Assembly: GCA_934255405.1 (NCBI GenBank)
Contig: CAKQNT010000004.1
Span: 43,126-107,125, forward strand
DNA: 64,000 nucleotides
Direction: 5' to 3'
Source: an uncultured Alphaproteobacteria bacterium
GTDB taxonomy: Bacteria; Pseudomonadota; Alphaproteobacteria; RF32; CAG-239
Position numbers and translations under genes: made by a program. This document shows positions 6,866-14,920 of the stretch, piece by piece; position 1 is the stretch's first letter, and the number at the start of each line of letters is the position of its first letter. The notes below the pieces were generated by a model. It made no database searches, was not told the origin of the DNA, and saw only the letters and a list, made by a program, of their open reading frames with translations.

Positions 6866-7327
6866 ATGATGAAAGAGTTGGAAATTAATTACGATAAACT
6901 GGTTGAAAAATCACTCAAGCACGTGGTGATTGAGGCATTGAAAATTGCCGCAGACGAGGGTCTGCCCGGCGAGCACCATTTTTATATCACTTTCAAAACC
7001 AACCACCCAAACGCCAGAGTTTCGGCTCAATTGCTCAACCAATATCCAGAGGATATGACTATTGTGCTGCAGCACCAGTTTGCTAATCTGATGGTTGGCG
7101 CAACATATTTTGAAGTTGATTTGAGCTTTGGCGGAATTCCTCAAACATTGCGTATTCCTTATGACGCAATCACCTATTTTGCCGATCCGCACGCCAAATT
7201 TGCGCTAAGCTTTAGCAACAGTGATGATATGTTTGTTAAGGACGAAACGTTGGAAGATATACAAGAAGAGCTAAAAACAAGCGCTCCGGTTATATCGATA
7301 GACGAATATCGGAAGAAACATGCGTAA
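6866..7327 (+). CDS. sspB: ClpXP adaptor protein SspB (alpha type)
   Basis: Tethers tmRNA-tagged proteins to ClpX for degradation. The alpha-type SspB core is clear: FYITFKTNHPNARVSA, the YPEDMTIVLQHQF signature (near 65-77), LSFGGIPQTLRIPYDAI and the FADPHAKFALSF segment. After an acidic linker (about 118-140) the tail VISIDEYRKK resembles the ClpX-binding end. The gene starts about 15 bp after the tmRNA, so tag and adaptor are neighbours; both substrates and the protease (clpP, clpX near 46-48 kb) lie in the same window. ATG at 6866 or 6869 is possible; AAAGGG is upstream. Confidence 0.9.
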   Translation: MMKELEINYDKLVEKSLKHVVIEALKIAADEGLPGEHHFYITFKTNHPNARVSAQLLNQYPEDMTIVLQHQFANLMVGATYFEVDLSFGGIPQTLRIPYDAITYFADPHAKFALSFSNSDDMFVKDETLEDIQEELKTSAPVISIDEYRKKHA

Positions 7328-7529
7328 AATCTCGGTAATTATTGCCAACCGCCACTCGACCAGCATTTGTCTGGAAGAAGAGTTTTTTGAGGCTCTAAAA
7401 CAAATTGCCGCCGCCAGGAATCTGAGTATAAACGCCCTGATAACCGAAATTGACGCCGCTCGCGACACAGAGAATCTCTCCAGCGCAATCAGAGTCTATA
7501 TTCTAAAAAATTTTATGAATAAAAACTAA
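7320..7529 (+). CDS. Ribbon-helix-helix domain protein
   Basis: A 69-residue protein with a strand followed by two helices: RKISVIIANRHSTSICLEEEFFEALKQ, then ARNLSINALITEID. This matches the RHH_4-type family common in alphaproteobacteria (a strand with basic/polar residues, then LEEEFWEAL-like helix and SINAL turn). Predicted DNA binding as a dimer; target unknown. It overlaps the sspB end by 8 bp, so the two are translationally coupled. It converges on bamE with a 4-bp overlap. Confidence 0.8.
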   Translation: MRKISVIIANRHSTSICLEEEFFEALKQIAAARNLSINALITEIDAARDTENLSSAIRVYILKNFMNKN

Positions 7530-7999
7530 ATTTGCCCGTTTTTGTTGAGCCCGCCAAACGGGTTATATTGACCGACTCCGCCAAAATATTTGCGGAAAAA
7601 TCCGGGGTTTTCACCGGGGGCGGCAGTTTCATCAGAACTAACTTTAACTTCTTGCCCGTGAGCCTTGTTCAGGCGGGAAATAGAATCGACTTTGCCAGTA
7701 TGATCAAAGCGGATTGTCAGCACATCGCGGTTGACTTCTTCCGGAGCAAAAAACGCCACTTTTTTAATATCTGATGACATATAAATCCATGTGTTGCGGT
7801 CAAGCGATATAATTGATGACGGCGCTCCCAAAACCTGCATTACCTTGTCCTGCGTATCGCCTTCAGAAATCTCGGCAATGCGTTCTTCGGTCGGCATATT
7901 GCCGTTGTGAGAGACAAACCACTCATTGGTTTGGGCTGTGGAGCAAGCACTCAAAAAACAAGCCAGCGCGCCGGCATATAAAAATTTGGGAGTTGACAT
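7526..7999 (-). CDS. bamE: Outer membrane protein assembly factor BamE-like lipoprotein
   Basis: Small lipoprotein subunit of the beta-barrel assembly machine. A signal peptide ends in the lipobox LSAC (Cys near 19). The SmpA/OmlA domain follows, with the typical ISEGDTQDKVMQVLGAPSSI (near 43-62), the W of NTWIYM and FDHTGKVDSIS. The C-terminal 45 residues (Gly/Asn/Pro rich, FFRKYFGGVGQYNPFGG) are common in alphaproteobacterial versions. Single gene reading away from the yceD operon. Confidence 0.85.
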   Translation of the reverse strand: MSTPKFLYAGALACFLSACSTAQTNEWFVSHNGNMPTEERIAEISEGDTQDKVMQVLGAPSSIISLDRNTWIYMSSDIKKVAFFAPEEVNRDVLTIRFDHTGKVDSISRLNKAHGQEVKVSSDETAAPGENPGFFRKYFGGVGQYNPFGGLNKNGQI

Positions 8000-8065
8000 C
8001 TGATATTCCTTGCAGTTATATCCTAGAATAAATTTAGTCCTTTATATAACATAAGGAAAGTATTT

Positions 8066-8584
8066 ATGCAAAATCTTTTTTCATTTCCGTTGGCAATTGA
8101 AGATATGGGCACCGGCACCAAAACCTATCATCTGAAAGCCAACACCAAGCAACTCCCCTATATTGCCGAGATTTTGAAAGTTGACGGCATTGTGGAATTT
8201 AGCGCAGAGATAGCGGTGACTTTTAGCCGCAAAGCGCATCGTGTAGATGTCAGCGGCTTTGTAAATGCAGATGTTGAACAAACCAGCGTTATCTCTTTGG
8301 AAAAATTTATAAAACACTACAATCCGGAGTTTGCAATATTTTTTGACACCGAGCTGACCGAAAAACAACTCCACGATATGGAGTTTGAAGTCGATGACGA
8401 TGTTCCCGACGTGGTGAAAAACGGGCAAATCGACTTGGCGGCAATCGCAATGGAGCAACTGGCGCTGGCATTGGATGATTTTCCACGCCGCGAAGGCGAA
8501 GTTTTTGAGTTTAAATCTGAGTTTGATGAAGAAACAACCGCCAAGCAAAACCCTTTTGCCGCACTGGCAGCGCTTAAGAAATGA
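8066..8584 (+). CDS. yceD: YceD/DUF177 family protein
   Basis: Member of the DUF177 family that almost always precedes rpmF. In other bacteria it is linked to 23S rRNA or ribosome assembly; here that is inherited from family knowledge. Visible are the central ISLEKFIKHYN segment, an acidic DTELTEKQLHDMEFEVDDD stretch and a helix IDLAAIAMEQLALALDDFPRREGE, with the C-terminal NPFAALAALK typical of the family. AAGGAAA precedes the ATG. First gene of yceD-rpmF-plsX-fabH. Confidence 0.85.
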   Translation: MQNLFSFPLAIEDMGTGTKTYHLKANTKQLPYIAEILKVDGIVEFSAEIAVTFSRKAHRVDVSGFVNADVEQTSVISLEKFIKHYNPEFAIFFDTELTEKQLHDMEFEVDDDVPDVVKNGQIDLAAIAMEQLALALDDFPRREGEVFEFKSEFDEETTAKQNPFAALAALKK

Positions 8585-8743
8585 GGATTTTACCAAAAAA
8601 CACTTGCCAAACAGCAAAATATTGAGTAAACATAGCTCAGAATTTCGCAATAATAACACTTTATTTAGTTGATTTTAAAAACCGAATAGGTTATTAATGT
8701 CGATTGAATTTGTAAAACAACATTAATTTTAGAGTATAAGAAA

Positions 8744-8938
8744 ATGGCTACACCTAAAAAGAAAACTTCTAAATCTCGTCGCGATATGCGCCGCTCTCAT
8801 GATGCTCTGACCTCCAATGCTTATATGGAGTGCCCGAACTGCGGTGAGCTCAAAAAGCCCCACAATGTATGCCCTTCATGCGGTCAGTATGATGGTCGTG
8901 AAGTTGTGGCTGCTAAAAAAGCCGCTGACGCTGAATAA
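8744..8938 (+). CDS. rpmF: 50S ribosomal protein L32
   Basis: Component of the large ribosomal subunit. The basic N-terminus (ATPKKKTSKSRRDMRRSHDAL) and a complete zinc ribbon CPNC...CPSC (near 28-46) identify bL32. Length 64 is normal. The context before plsX and fabH is the standard proteobacterial one. Confidence 0.97.
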   Translation: MATPKKKTSKSRRDMRRSHDALTSNAYMECPNCGELKKPHNVCPSCGQYDGREVVAAKKAADAE

Positions 8939-8985
8939 TTTTTTAAGCAACATACCTCGGGACTTGATTTCTGAGGAATATTCGA

Positions 8986-10050
8986 ATGGAGCAGGTTTTG
9001 TCTACTAATAATCTGGTCATATCAATCGATGCTATGGGGGGAGATAATTCCCCCCGAATCGTGATAGAAGGTCTGGCTATCGCCGCAAAGAAGAATCCTG
9101 ATATCCGCTTTCTTCTGTTTGGAGATGATGCCAAAATCACCCCTATTCTCAATCAGTATCCCGAGCTGAAAAAAGTTTGCGATATTCGCCACACACAAGA
9201 AATGGTGCACAACGAGGATAAACCATCGTCGGTTATCCGCAATCGCGCTACCAGTATGTATATGGCGATTGACGCCGTGCGCAACGGTGAGGCTCAGGCG
9301 GTTGTTTCCGCCGGCAATACCGGCGCTTTGATGGCAATCTCAAAGTTGGTACTCAAAACCATCACCAAAATCCATCGTCCGGCGATTGTCAGCATTATGC
9401 CGCATCGCAATGGTAAGTATGTGATGCTTGATTTGGGCGCAAACACCGAATGCAACGCTATCAATTTGGCAGAATTTGCCCTGATGGGCGATATTTTGGC
9501 TCGTCACGCGCTAGGCATTGAAAAACCAAGGGTTGCGTTGCTCAATATCGGCGCCGAAGAAATGAAAGGCAAAGAAGAAATTCGTCAGGCCGCTCATATG
9601 ATTAAGAACGCCAAGATGAACATTGACTTCCGTGGTTATATCGAGCCACACGAGATTCCTAACGGAGTTGCAGATGTGATTGTGGCAGACGGCTTTACCG
9701 GCAACATTGCTCTGAAGTCTATTGAAGGCACCGCGCGTTTGGTAGTTCGGATGCTCAAAGACGCAATTAAAGGCTCTTTTTTGGCAAAACTCGGATTACC
9801 TTTTATGCTGGGTGTTGCTCTCAAAGTTAAGAAAACCATGGATCCGCGTTTATATAACGGAGCTATGTTTGTTGGGCTGAACGGCTTGTCTGTCAAGAGC
9901 CATGGCGGAACCGACGCTATCGGTTTCTCGGTAGCCGTTAGCAATGCTGCCAATCTGGTGCGCCAAAACTTTGTAGCAACTATCCGCGAAGAAGTTGAAA
10001 AGATTGACCTTGATGAATTGTCGCAGGAAGCCATTTATGAAGTTTATTAG
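8986..10050 (+). CDS. plsX: Phosphate acyltransferase PlsX
   Basis: Makes acyl-phosphate from acyl-ACP for phospholipid synthesis; peripheral membrane enzyme. The protein starts with ISIDAMGGDNSPRIVIEG, the family hallmark, and contains VSAGNTGALMAIS (near 105), LDLGANTEC (near 148) and VADGFTGNIALKSIEG (near 230). Length 354 is normal. TGAGGAA lies upstream of the ATG. It overlaps fabH by 14 bp, coupling phospholipid and fatty-acid initiation enzymes. Confidence 0.97.
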   Translation: MEQVLSTNNLVISIDAMGGDNSPRIVIEGLAIAAKKNPDIRFLLFGDDAKITPILNQYPELKKVCDIRHTQEMVHNEDKPSSVIRNRATSMYMAIDAVRNGEAQAVVSAGNTGALMAISKLVLKTITKIHRPAIVSIMPHRNGKYVMLDLGANTECNAINLAEFALMGDILARHALGIEKPRVALLNIGAEEMKGKEEIRQAAHMIKNAKMNIDFRGYIEPHEIPNGVADVIVADGFTGNIALKSIEGTARLVVRMLKDAIKGSFLAKLGLPFMLGVALKVKKTMDPRLYNGAMFVGLNGLSVKSHGGTDAIGFSVAVSNAANLVRQNFVATIREEVEKIDLDELSQEAIYEVY

Positions 10051-11014
10051 ATCTGAGATTATCGGTTGCGGGCATTATGCTCCGGCCAAAAACCTGACCA
10101 ACGATGATATGGCCAAAATCGTTGAAACCAGTGATGAGTGGATTTCTACTCGTACGGGAATTAAGGCTCGCCGCATTGTTGAAGATGAGGTGACCTCTGA
10201 TTTGGCAAGCGAAGCCGCGCAAATGGCTATCAAAAATTCCGGTTTATCGGCTGCGGATATTGAGCTGATTGTGCTGGCAACCATCACTCCTGATGTTACA
10301 ACTCCTTCAACCGCAATAAAAGTCGGCAAAAGAATCGGCGTGAATTCCGGTACTCCGGCTTTTGATATTTCTGCCGCCTGCTCCGGATTTATTTATGCTT
10401 TGACAATGGCTGACAATATGATTCGCCTTGGACAAGTTAAGACCGCTTTGGTTATTGGTGCCGAATCGCTTTCAAAAATCACCGACTGGACAGACCGCAA
10501 CACCTGCGTGTTGTTTGGCGACGGCGCCGGTGCGGTTGTGCTTAGAGCTTGCGAAGGCAACGGCAACAGCGCTGATGTCGGAGTATTATCAACATCTATT
10601 TATGCCGACGGCACGCATTTTGACAACCTGAAAACAACCGGCGGCGTCGCTACTACGCAAACAGCCGGAACTCTGACTATGGATGGCAAAGAGGTGTTTA
10701 AGTATGCGATTAACGCCCTCGCCCAAGGCGCAGAAAACTCTATGGCTAAGGCCGAAATTTCGGTTGACGAGATTGATTGGCTGTTGCCGCACCAAGCCAA
10801 TATCCGAATTATTGACGGCGTCGGGAAAAAACTGAATCTGCCGGATAGCAAAGTTATTGTCAATATTGCCGGACATGGTAACACTTCTGCCGCATCTATT
10901 CCGTTGGCATTGTCGGAAAAAGTCAATGATGGAACCATCAAAAAAGGTGATGTTATTGTCATGACTGCCATGGGTGCAGGTTTCACTTGGGGCGGAGCTG
11001 TTGTAAGACTGTAA
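10037..11014 (+). CDS. fabH: 3-oxoacyl-ACP synthase III
   Basis: Condenses acetyl-CoA with malonyl-ACP to start fatty-acid synthesis. The catalytic triad is visible: Cys in DISAACSGF (near 115), His in LLPHQANIRI (near 254) and Asn in GHGNTSAAS (near 284). The conserved TSDEWISTRTGI is near 30 and the C-terminal GAGFTWGGAVVRL is intact. Start 10037 is used rather than 9995 because AGGA sits just upstream and the family N-terminus begins MKFIRSEIIGCG. It overlaps the end of plsX. Confidence 0.97.
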   Translation: MKFIRSEIIGCGHYAPAKNLTNDDMAKIVETSDEWISTRTGIKARRIVEDEVTSDLASEAAQMAIKNSGLSAADIELIVLATITPDVTTPSTAIKVGKRIGVNSGTPAFDISAACSGFIYALTMADNMIRLGQVKTALVIGAESLSKITDWTDRNTCVLFGDGAGAVVLRACEGNGNSADVGVLSTSIYADGTHFDNLKTTGGVATTQTAGTLTMDGKEVFKYAINALAQGAENSMAKAEISVDEIDWLLPHQANIRIIDGVGKKLNLPDSKVIVNIAGHGNTSAASIPLALSEKVNDGTIKKGDVIVMTAMGAGFTWGGAVVRL

Positions 11015-11106
11015 AAAAACTGTGGATTAGCTATTGCCATAGCGGATATTATGGTATATCTATTCTAGCAAAATTAAATGATATTAAATACTTAATGAGG
11101 ATTGAA

Positions 11107-11391
11107 ATGAAAACTATTACCCGTGCTGATGTTGCTGAGACTATTTATGAAGAAATCGGTTTGTCTCGCAAAGATTCCAATGATATTTTGGATATGATTT
11201 TAGATGAAATCGTAAAAGAACTCAGTGCCGGAAATGATGTTAAACTTTCCTCTTTCGGCACATTTTCTTTGCGTGATAAAAAAGAGCGCTCCGGCCGCAA
11301 CCCCAAAACCGGTGTTGAGGCAGTTATCAGCCCGCGCCGCGTAATTTCGTTCAAGCCATCACAAACGATGCGCAAACAAATCAACGCCTAG
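11107..11391 (+). CDS. ihfA: Integration host factor alpha subunit
   Basis: Sequence-preferring DNA-bending protein of the HU/IHF family, acting as a heterodimer with IhfB. The protein begins MKTITRADVAETIYEEIGLS and carries SSFGTFSLRDK (near 45), the beta-arm GRNPKTGVEAVISPRR (near 60-75) and FKPSQTMRKQIN at the end. IhfA is favoured over HU by the ISPRR and the location before a merR gene, an order common in alphaproteobacteria. TGAGGA precedes the start. Confidence 0.88.
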   Translation: MKTITRADVAETIYEEIGLSRKDSNDILDMILDEIVKELSAGNDVKLSSFGTFSLRDKKERSGRNPKTGVEAVISPRRVISFKPSQTMRKQINA

Positions 11392-11409
11392 TTGCAAAGG
11401 TAGCGGCTT

Positions 11410-11814
11410 ATGGTCATAAACAAAAGCAAATCAGCTTTTCGGACTATCGCCGAAGTCGCCGATGAAATCGGGGTGGCTACCCATGTGTTGCGCTTTTGGG
11501 AAACTAAGTTTCCACAAATTAAGCCAATGAAACGCAGCGGAGGCCGCCGTTATTATCGCCCTGATGATGTCGAGGTGGTAAAAACCATCAAGTATTATTT
11601 GTATGATCAGCGCTACACTATTGAAGGCGTGCAAAAACTGTTTAAGGAAAAAGGGCTAAAAGTTTTGGTCGGAGAAGAAATCCAAAAAGATTTCTTTGAG
11701 GCTCCGGCGGATAATCTTGACGCCGGAAGCCATGAACTTTTGGCTTCGCTGCGGCAACAGTTGACGACAATAAAAAAAGAACTGGCAAACGCGCTGAAAA
11801 AGTCACAAAAATAA
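11410..11814 (+). CDS. MerR family transcriptional regulator
   Basis: Helix-turn-helix DNA-binding protein. The N-terminal 70 residues give the MerR winged helix: FRTIAEVADEIGVATHVLRFWE, FPQIKPMKRSGGRRYYRPDDV and YTIEGVQKLFKEKG. A short coiled-coil tail (ASLRQQLTTIKKELANALKK) follows, with no ligand-binding domain. The same gene follows ihfA in many alphaproteobacteria; its target is not known to me. It ends the operon, before a strong terminator. Confidence 0.9.
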   Translation: MVINKSKSAFRTIAEVADEIGVATHVLRFWETKFPQIKPMKRSGGRRYYRPDDVEVVKTIKYYLYDQRYTIEGVQKLFKEKGLKVLVGEEIQKDFFEAPADNLDAGSHELLASLRQQLTTIKKELANALKKSQK

Positions 11815-11820
11815 AAAAAA

Positions 11821-11850
11821 ATCTCCGAATAAACTTCGGAGATTTAATTT
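11821..11850. terminator. Bidirectional terminator
   Basis: Perfect 9-bp stem ATCTCCGAA / TTCGGAGAT with a TAAAC loop. T tracts lie on both sides (nine T when read on minus), so it serves both merR and the converging gene at 11874-12476. Confidence 0.75.
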
Positions 11851-11873
11851 TAGAACTTCAGATATTCCGGAAG

Positions 11874-12476
11874 TTAGTGTTCTTTCATAAGCGCGGTCCA
11901 GAACAGCCAAAACTCAATGCGCCACCTGCATTTGTCGCCCCAGTTTTCCGGTTGAGGATTAGATTTCTGCCAATCCTTGATTTTGCTGATCAGCAGCCAA
12001 AACGGATACTGCGGAAATTGTCTGGAAACCATTCTCTTCAGAGACGAAACCGGCACATCGAAGAAATCTTTGCGGCATTCGGCAGTCACCTTGTGATATG
12101 GGTACTCCGGCAGAAAGTTGATATCAGCCATAAGAACCATATAGAAGATGAAAGCTCGACGCAACGGGAGAGGATAAGCATTGTAGAGCTTATGAGAAAT
12201 TGTTAGCTCGGCTATTTTTATTTGAATCGCCTCCGCATTACAGTACCAGTTGGCATGAGCGTCATGCAACCACTGTCTAAACTCATCAATCGTCACCGTC
12301 AGCTCCGGAAGACAACGCGTCACATACGTGTAAACAGGTGTCCCCTCAGGAAACAAATCAGGCACGATGTTATCTTGTTTGAAATTTCCGCTTACTGTTT
12401 CTTCTCGCGTAATCTTAACTACATTACCTGCCTCAAGCAAAAGCTTTGAAATCGGCACAAAAACTTTTTTAGCCAT
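11874..12476 (-). CDS. Hypothetical protein, 200 residues
   Basis: Not recognised. A soluble protein with no signal peptide, rich in aromatic residues (WYCNAEAIQ, FPQYPFWLLISKIKDWQK, WRIEFWLFW). The leader before ATG is A/T only (TTTTATATAATT) with no Shine-Dalgarno. A TTGACA lies about 55 bp upstream, within a CTTGCTTTCTTGACA stretch that resembles the region before other SD-less small genes here. Single gene with its own terminator. Confidence 0.65.
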   Translation of the reverse strand: MAKKVFVPISKLLLEAGNVVKITREETVSGNFKQDNIVPDLFPEGTPVYTYVTRCLPELTVTIDEFRQWLHDAHANWYCNAEAIQIKIAELTISHKLYNAYPLPLRRAFIFYMVLMADINFLPEYPYHKVTAECRKDFFDVPVSSLKRMVSRQFPQYPFWLLISKIKDWQKSNPQPENWGDKCRWRIEFWLFWTALMKEH

Positions 12477-12604
12477 AATTATATAAAATTTATAAGTTAA
12501 TTGTGTCCATAATAACTTTTTTTGTCAAGAAAGCAAGTGCTATATTAAAATTTATAAAAAAGCTGTTGCATAAAAAATTTATTGTGATAAAACTTGCTTG
12601 TTTT

Positions 12605-12800
12605 CGGGACGAAAGTTCAGCCAGAAAAGATACTGTTAAGGAGCAAACAAGCGACAGCGAAGTTAGCGAGCGTTACAGTTTCTTTGACCGAAGCGAAGTT
12701 AGTTTTGCGATTGACGCAAAACTTTATGTAGCAAGACAAGATGTCGTTATCCATCTTGCACCTTGTGAATTATTGTGATAAATGAAACATATTCGGGACG
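12605..12800 (+). repeat. Direct repeat unit 1 with broken tRNA-Pro starts
   Basis: Begins with CGGGACGAAAGTTCAGCC (12605-12622), which equals the 5' end of tRNA-Pro apart from one extra base. Then follows the 177-bp repeat 12624-12800, nearly identical to 12893-13069. It ends in ATTCGGGACG, the tRNA-Pro start and its leader. The open frame through it (12503-12778) is not credible as a gene. Confidence 0.75.
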
Positions 12801-12848
12801 AAAGTTCCGTCTGTCCGAACGTCGGCTGCGAGCCGCGCTTGCATGGGG
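12794..12848 (+). pseudogene. Degenerate tRNA-Pro fragment
   Basis: CGGGACGAAAGTTCC (from 12794) resembles the tRNA-Pro acceptor/D start and GCGCTTGCATGGGG (12835-12848) equals its anticodon arm. The remainder does not fold as tRNA. It lies between the two direct repeats. Confidence 0.55.
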
Positions 12849-12892
12849 CAGAGATTATAAAAAGTCTCCGGTGGTGAGTTTTTATAACTTCT

Positions 12893-13069
12893 GAAAAGAT
12901 ACTGTTAAGGAGCAAACGAGCGACAGCGAAGTGAGCGAATGTTACAGTTTCTTTGACCGAAGCGAAGTTAGTTTTGCGATTGACGCAAAACTTTACGTAG
13001 CAAGACGAGATGTCGTTATCCATCTTGCACCTTGTGAATTATTGTGATAAATGAAACACATTCGGGACG
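12893..13069 (+). repeat. Direct repeat unit 2, running into tRNA-Pro
   Basis: Second 177-bp copy, offset 269 bp from the first, with few differences. Its last seven bases are the first seven of the intact tRNA-Pro gene. The unit therefore also supplies the region just upstream of the tRNA, where its promoter should lie. Confidence 0.8.
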
Positions 13070-13139
13070 TAGTTCAGCCTGGTAGAGCGCTTGCATGGGG
13101 TGCAAGATGTCGGAGGTTCGAATCCTCTCGTCCCGACCA
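13063..13139 (+). tRNA. tRNA-Pro (anticodon GGG)
   Basis: Full cloverleaf of 77 nt. Acceptor CGGGACG pairs with CGTCCCG, followed by ACCA. The anticodon arm CTTGC-ATGGGGT-GCAAG gives anticodon GGG. T arm contains GGTTCGAATCC. CCA is encoded. Confidence 0.95.
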
Positions 13140-13178
13140 TAAAATATCGCAAAATCAATAACTTGCGATTACAAATTA

Positions 13179-13217
13179 AGAAAACCTTTTGGCACACCTA
13201 AGAGGTTTTCTTTTTTT
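13179..13217 (+). terminator. Terminator after tRNA-Pro
   Basis: AGAAAACCT / AGGTTTTCT stem followed by seven T, about 40 bp past the tRNA end. Confidence 0.65.
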
Positions 13218-13269
13218 ATTCGCTCTCTGCTATTTTAATCAATAATATCGCTAAATCAATATCATACGT

Positions 13270-13400
13270 CAATAAATCGTGCCATTTTTAGTAAGGGGCG
13301 ATGGCAAAAATTGGCACAATTTAGGCTCACTTTTTAAATTGATGCTCAAATGTGCCATAAATTTCCTCGTTCTCCTTAAATTGTGCCAAATTAAATTTTA
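13270..13400. promoter_or_regulatory. Cluster of TGGCACA/TGTGCCA motifs
   Basis: Within about 130 bp the motif GTGCCA or its complement occurs four times: near 13281, 13314 (TTGGCACAATTTA), 13352 and 13381 (AAATTGTGCCAAAT), plus one inside the preceding terminator. Spacing is 28-38 bp and both orientations occur. It looks like repeated protein-binding sites or a decayed repeat; no known box is matched. Otherwise 13218-13645 holds nothing recognisable. Confidence 0.35.
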
Positions 13401-13652
13401 CAAAATCAAGCAGATGGCGAATCACCAAAAATTCTAAAATTAATTTTTACTTTTTTATTTAAATTGGGTATTTTGTGTTTAGAAGATATGGGAAAGGTTC
13501 CTAAACTAAACAGTAAATTTGATTGATATGTTTCACAAACATTAAAATCGTGAATAAAAATTTCTCAACATTCAAGAGAAAGCAATAGGCAGGCTCATTG
13601 GTTTGCTTATATAACAAAATTTTATTTAAAATGAGGTTTAGAAGCATGAATA

Positions 13653-13850
13653 ATGCATACACTAACAGTCCATACGATACAACCTCTAAACGATACTACT
13701 GATACATTTATGTATGATGAGGAAGAAATAACCAAAACACTATGGAAATGCGTTCAAAACAGTGGCTCTGCTTATGTTGAATCTATTACTGATAAAAAAT
13801 GGTTTTATTATCTAACCAAAGAACGCGGATTTGAAAATAGGTTATCCTAA
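13653..13850 (+). CDS. Possible short hypothetical protein
   Basis: Open frame of 65 codons with reasonable composition (EEEITKTLWKCVQNSGSAYVE, then KKWFYYLTKERGFENR) but no recognised family. A competing start at 13646 with a better GAGG upstream opens a different frame that stops after 18 codons, so a frameshift remnant is also possible. The following 13851-14120 holds no gene; a TTGTTCA/TGAGCAA hairpin lies near 14053. Confidence 0.35.
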   Translation: MHTLTVHTIQPLNDTTDTFMYDEEEITKTLWKCVQNSGSAYVESITDKKWFYYLTKERGFENRLS

Positions 13851-14120
13851 CTTAATTATTACACCTATGGTTTTATATTGGATATGTTTGTATATCAACC
13901 ATCTTATGTTTGTCGTGAGCGGAAAATGTTGCCAGTGAGTTCTTAAAAAAGATTATGTTAGGATTATCCCTTATAACCTCTGGATATCAGACTTTTTGTT
14001 TGTTTTATAAATAATTTATTTTATAATGCTCGTATGGGGTTTGAGGCGGCTTGTTCACATGAGCAATATTCTTAAACCGCTAGTGAGATATGATTAACAA
14101 TTGGCATAAGAAGATTTGAG

Positions 14121-14807
14121 ATGGACGGTATTGAGTATATAAAACGAGCGGTTGCAGAATTGCTGGGTGATGGCTTTGGCGGACATGATGCCAAACATGT
14201 TTTTCGTGTTTATAATACCGCTATGGCATTTTGTGATGAAATTACAGAAGCAAATCGAGATTTGGTTGCCGCAGCAGCTTTGTTACATGACTGTGATGAT
14301 TATAAATTGTTTGGTGAGGAATCGGCACGATTATTAACCAATACCAGACGTATATTAAAAGGCTCCGGCTTTAGTGATGATTTTATCGCAAAATGTATTG
14401 CCATTGTAAAAACTATCGGTTACAGCAAACGTTTGAGCGGGGTTGTGCCCGATTGTATTGAAGGTAAAATTGTTTCAGATGCTGATATGGCTGACGCATC
14501 AGGGATTATCGGTATTATTCGGTGTATTGAATACAGGGCTTATCGTTCTGAACATGGTGAACCATTTTTTGACCCTGATTATTTACCGATAGAAATGGAT
14601 GCGGAAAAATATAAACAGATAAAGTGCTGTCCGGTTGTTAACCATTTTTTTGATAAATTGCTGCACTTGCGCGATATGGCATTAACAGAACCCGGACGCC
14701 GGTTTATAGCAAAAAGGCACAATACCCTTGTTAATTTTTTGAAGACCTACTTTGATGAGGTTGATGCCCCTAAAATTTGGAAAGACTTGTTAGCGCAATA
14801 TAACTAA
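14121..14807 (+). CDS. HD domain phosphohydrolase
   Basis: Predicted metal-dependent phosphohydrolase of the YedJ-like HD group. Metal ligands are visible as the His of GHDAKHVFRV (near 22), HD in LLHDCDDY (near 56) and Asp in VSDADMADA (near 117). A long helical C-terminal part ends in RFIAKRHNTLVNFLKTYFDE. The substrate is unknown; relatives act on nucleotides. Length 228 fits the family. It stands alone in an accessory stretch. Confidence 0.85.
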   Translation: MDGIEYIKRAVAELLGDGFGGHDAKHVFRVYNTAMAFCDEITEANRDLVAAAALLHDCDDYKLFGEESARLLTNTRRILKGSGFSDDFIAKCIAIVKTIGYSKRLSGVVPDCIEGKIVSDADMADASGIIGIIRCIEYRAYRSEHGEPFFDPDYLPIEMDAEKYKQIKCCPVVNHFFDKLLHLRDMALTEPGRRFIAKRHNTLVNFLKTYFDEVDAPKIWKDLLAQYN

Positions 14808-14920
14808 AGAACTTTAAGCGGCCTCGTGCTTACACCATATCCACCATATAGTTTTTTTATTGCTGCCTATTTTTAACAATCAGCCGTCTTTATTTCATTT
14901 GACTGTATTTTTGATTAGTG

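Noticed and set aside
12503..12778. 91-codon frame over the tRNA-Pro repeats
   Set aside because: It is composed of direct-repeat sequence and a tRNA fragment; the second repeat copy does not keep a matching gene.
13314..13332. Sigma-54 type promoter (GG-N10-GC spacing at TTGGCACAATTTAGGC)
   Set aside because: The -12 part lacks the TTGC core and no gene follows at a suitable distance; the motif is better seen as part of the TGGCACA cluster.
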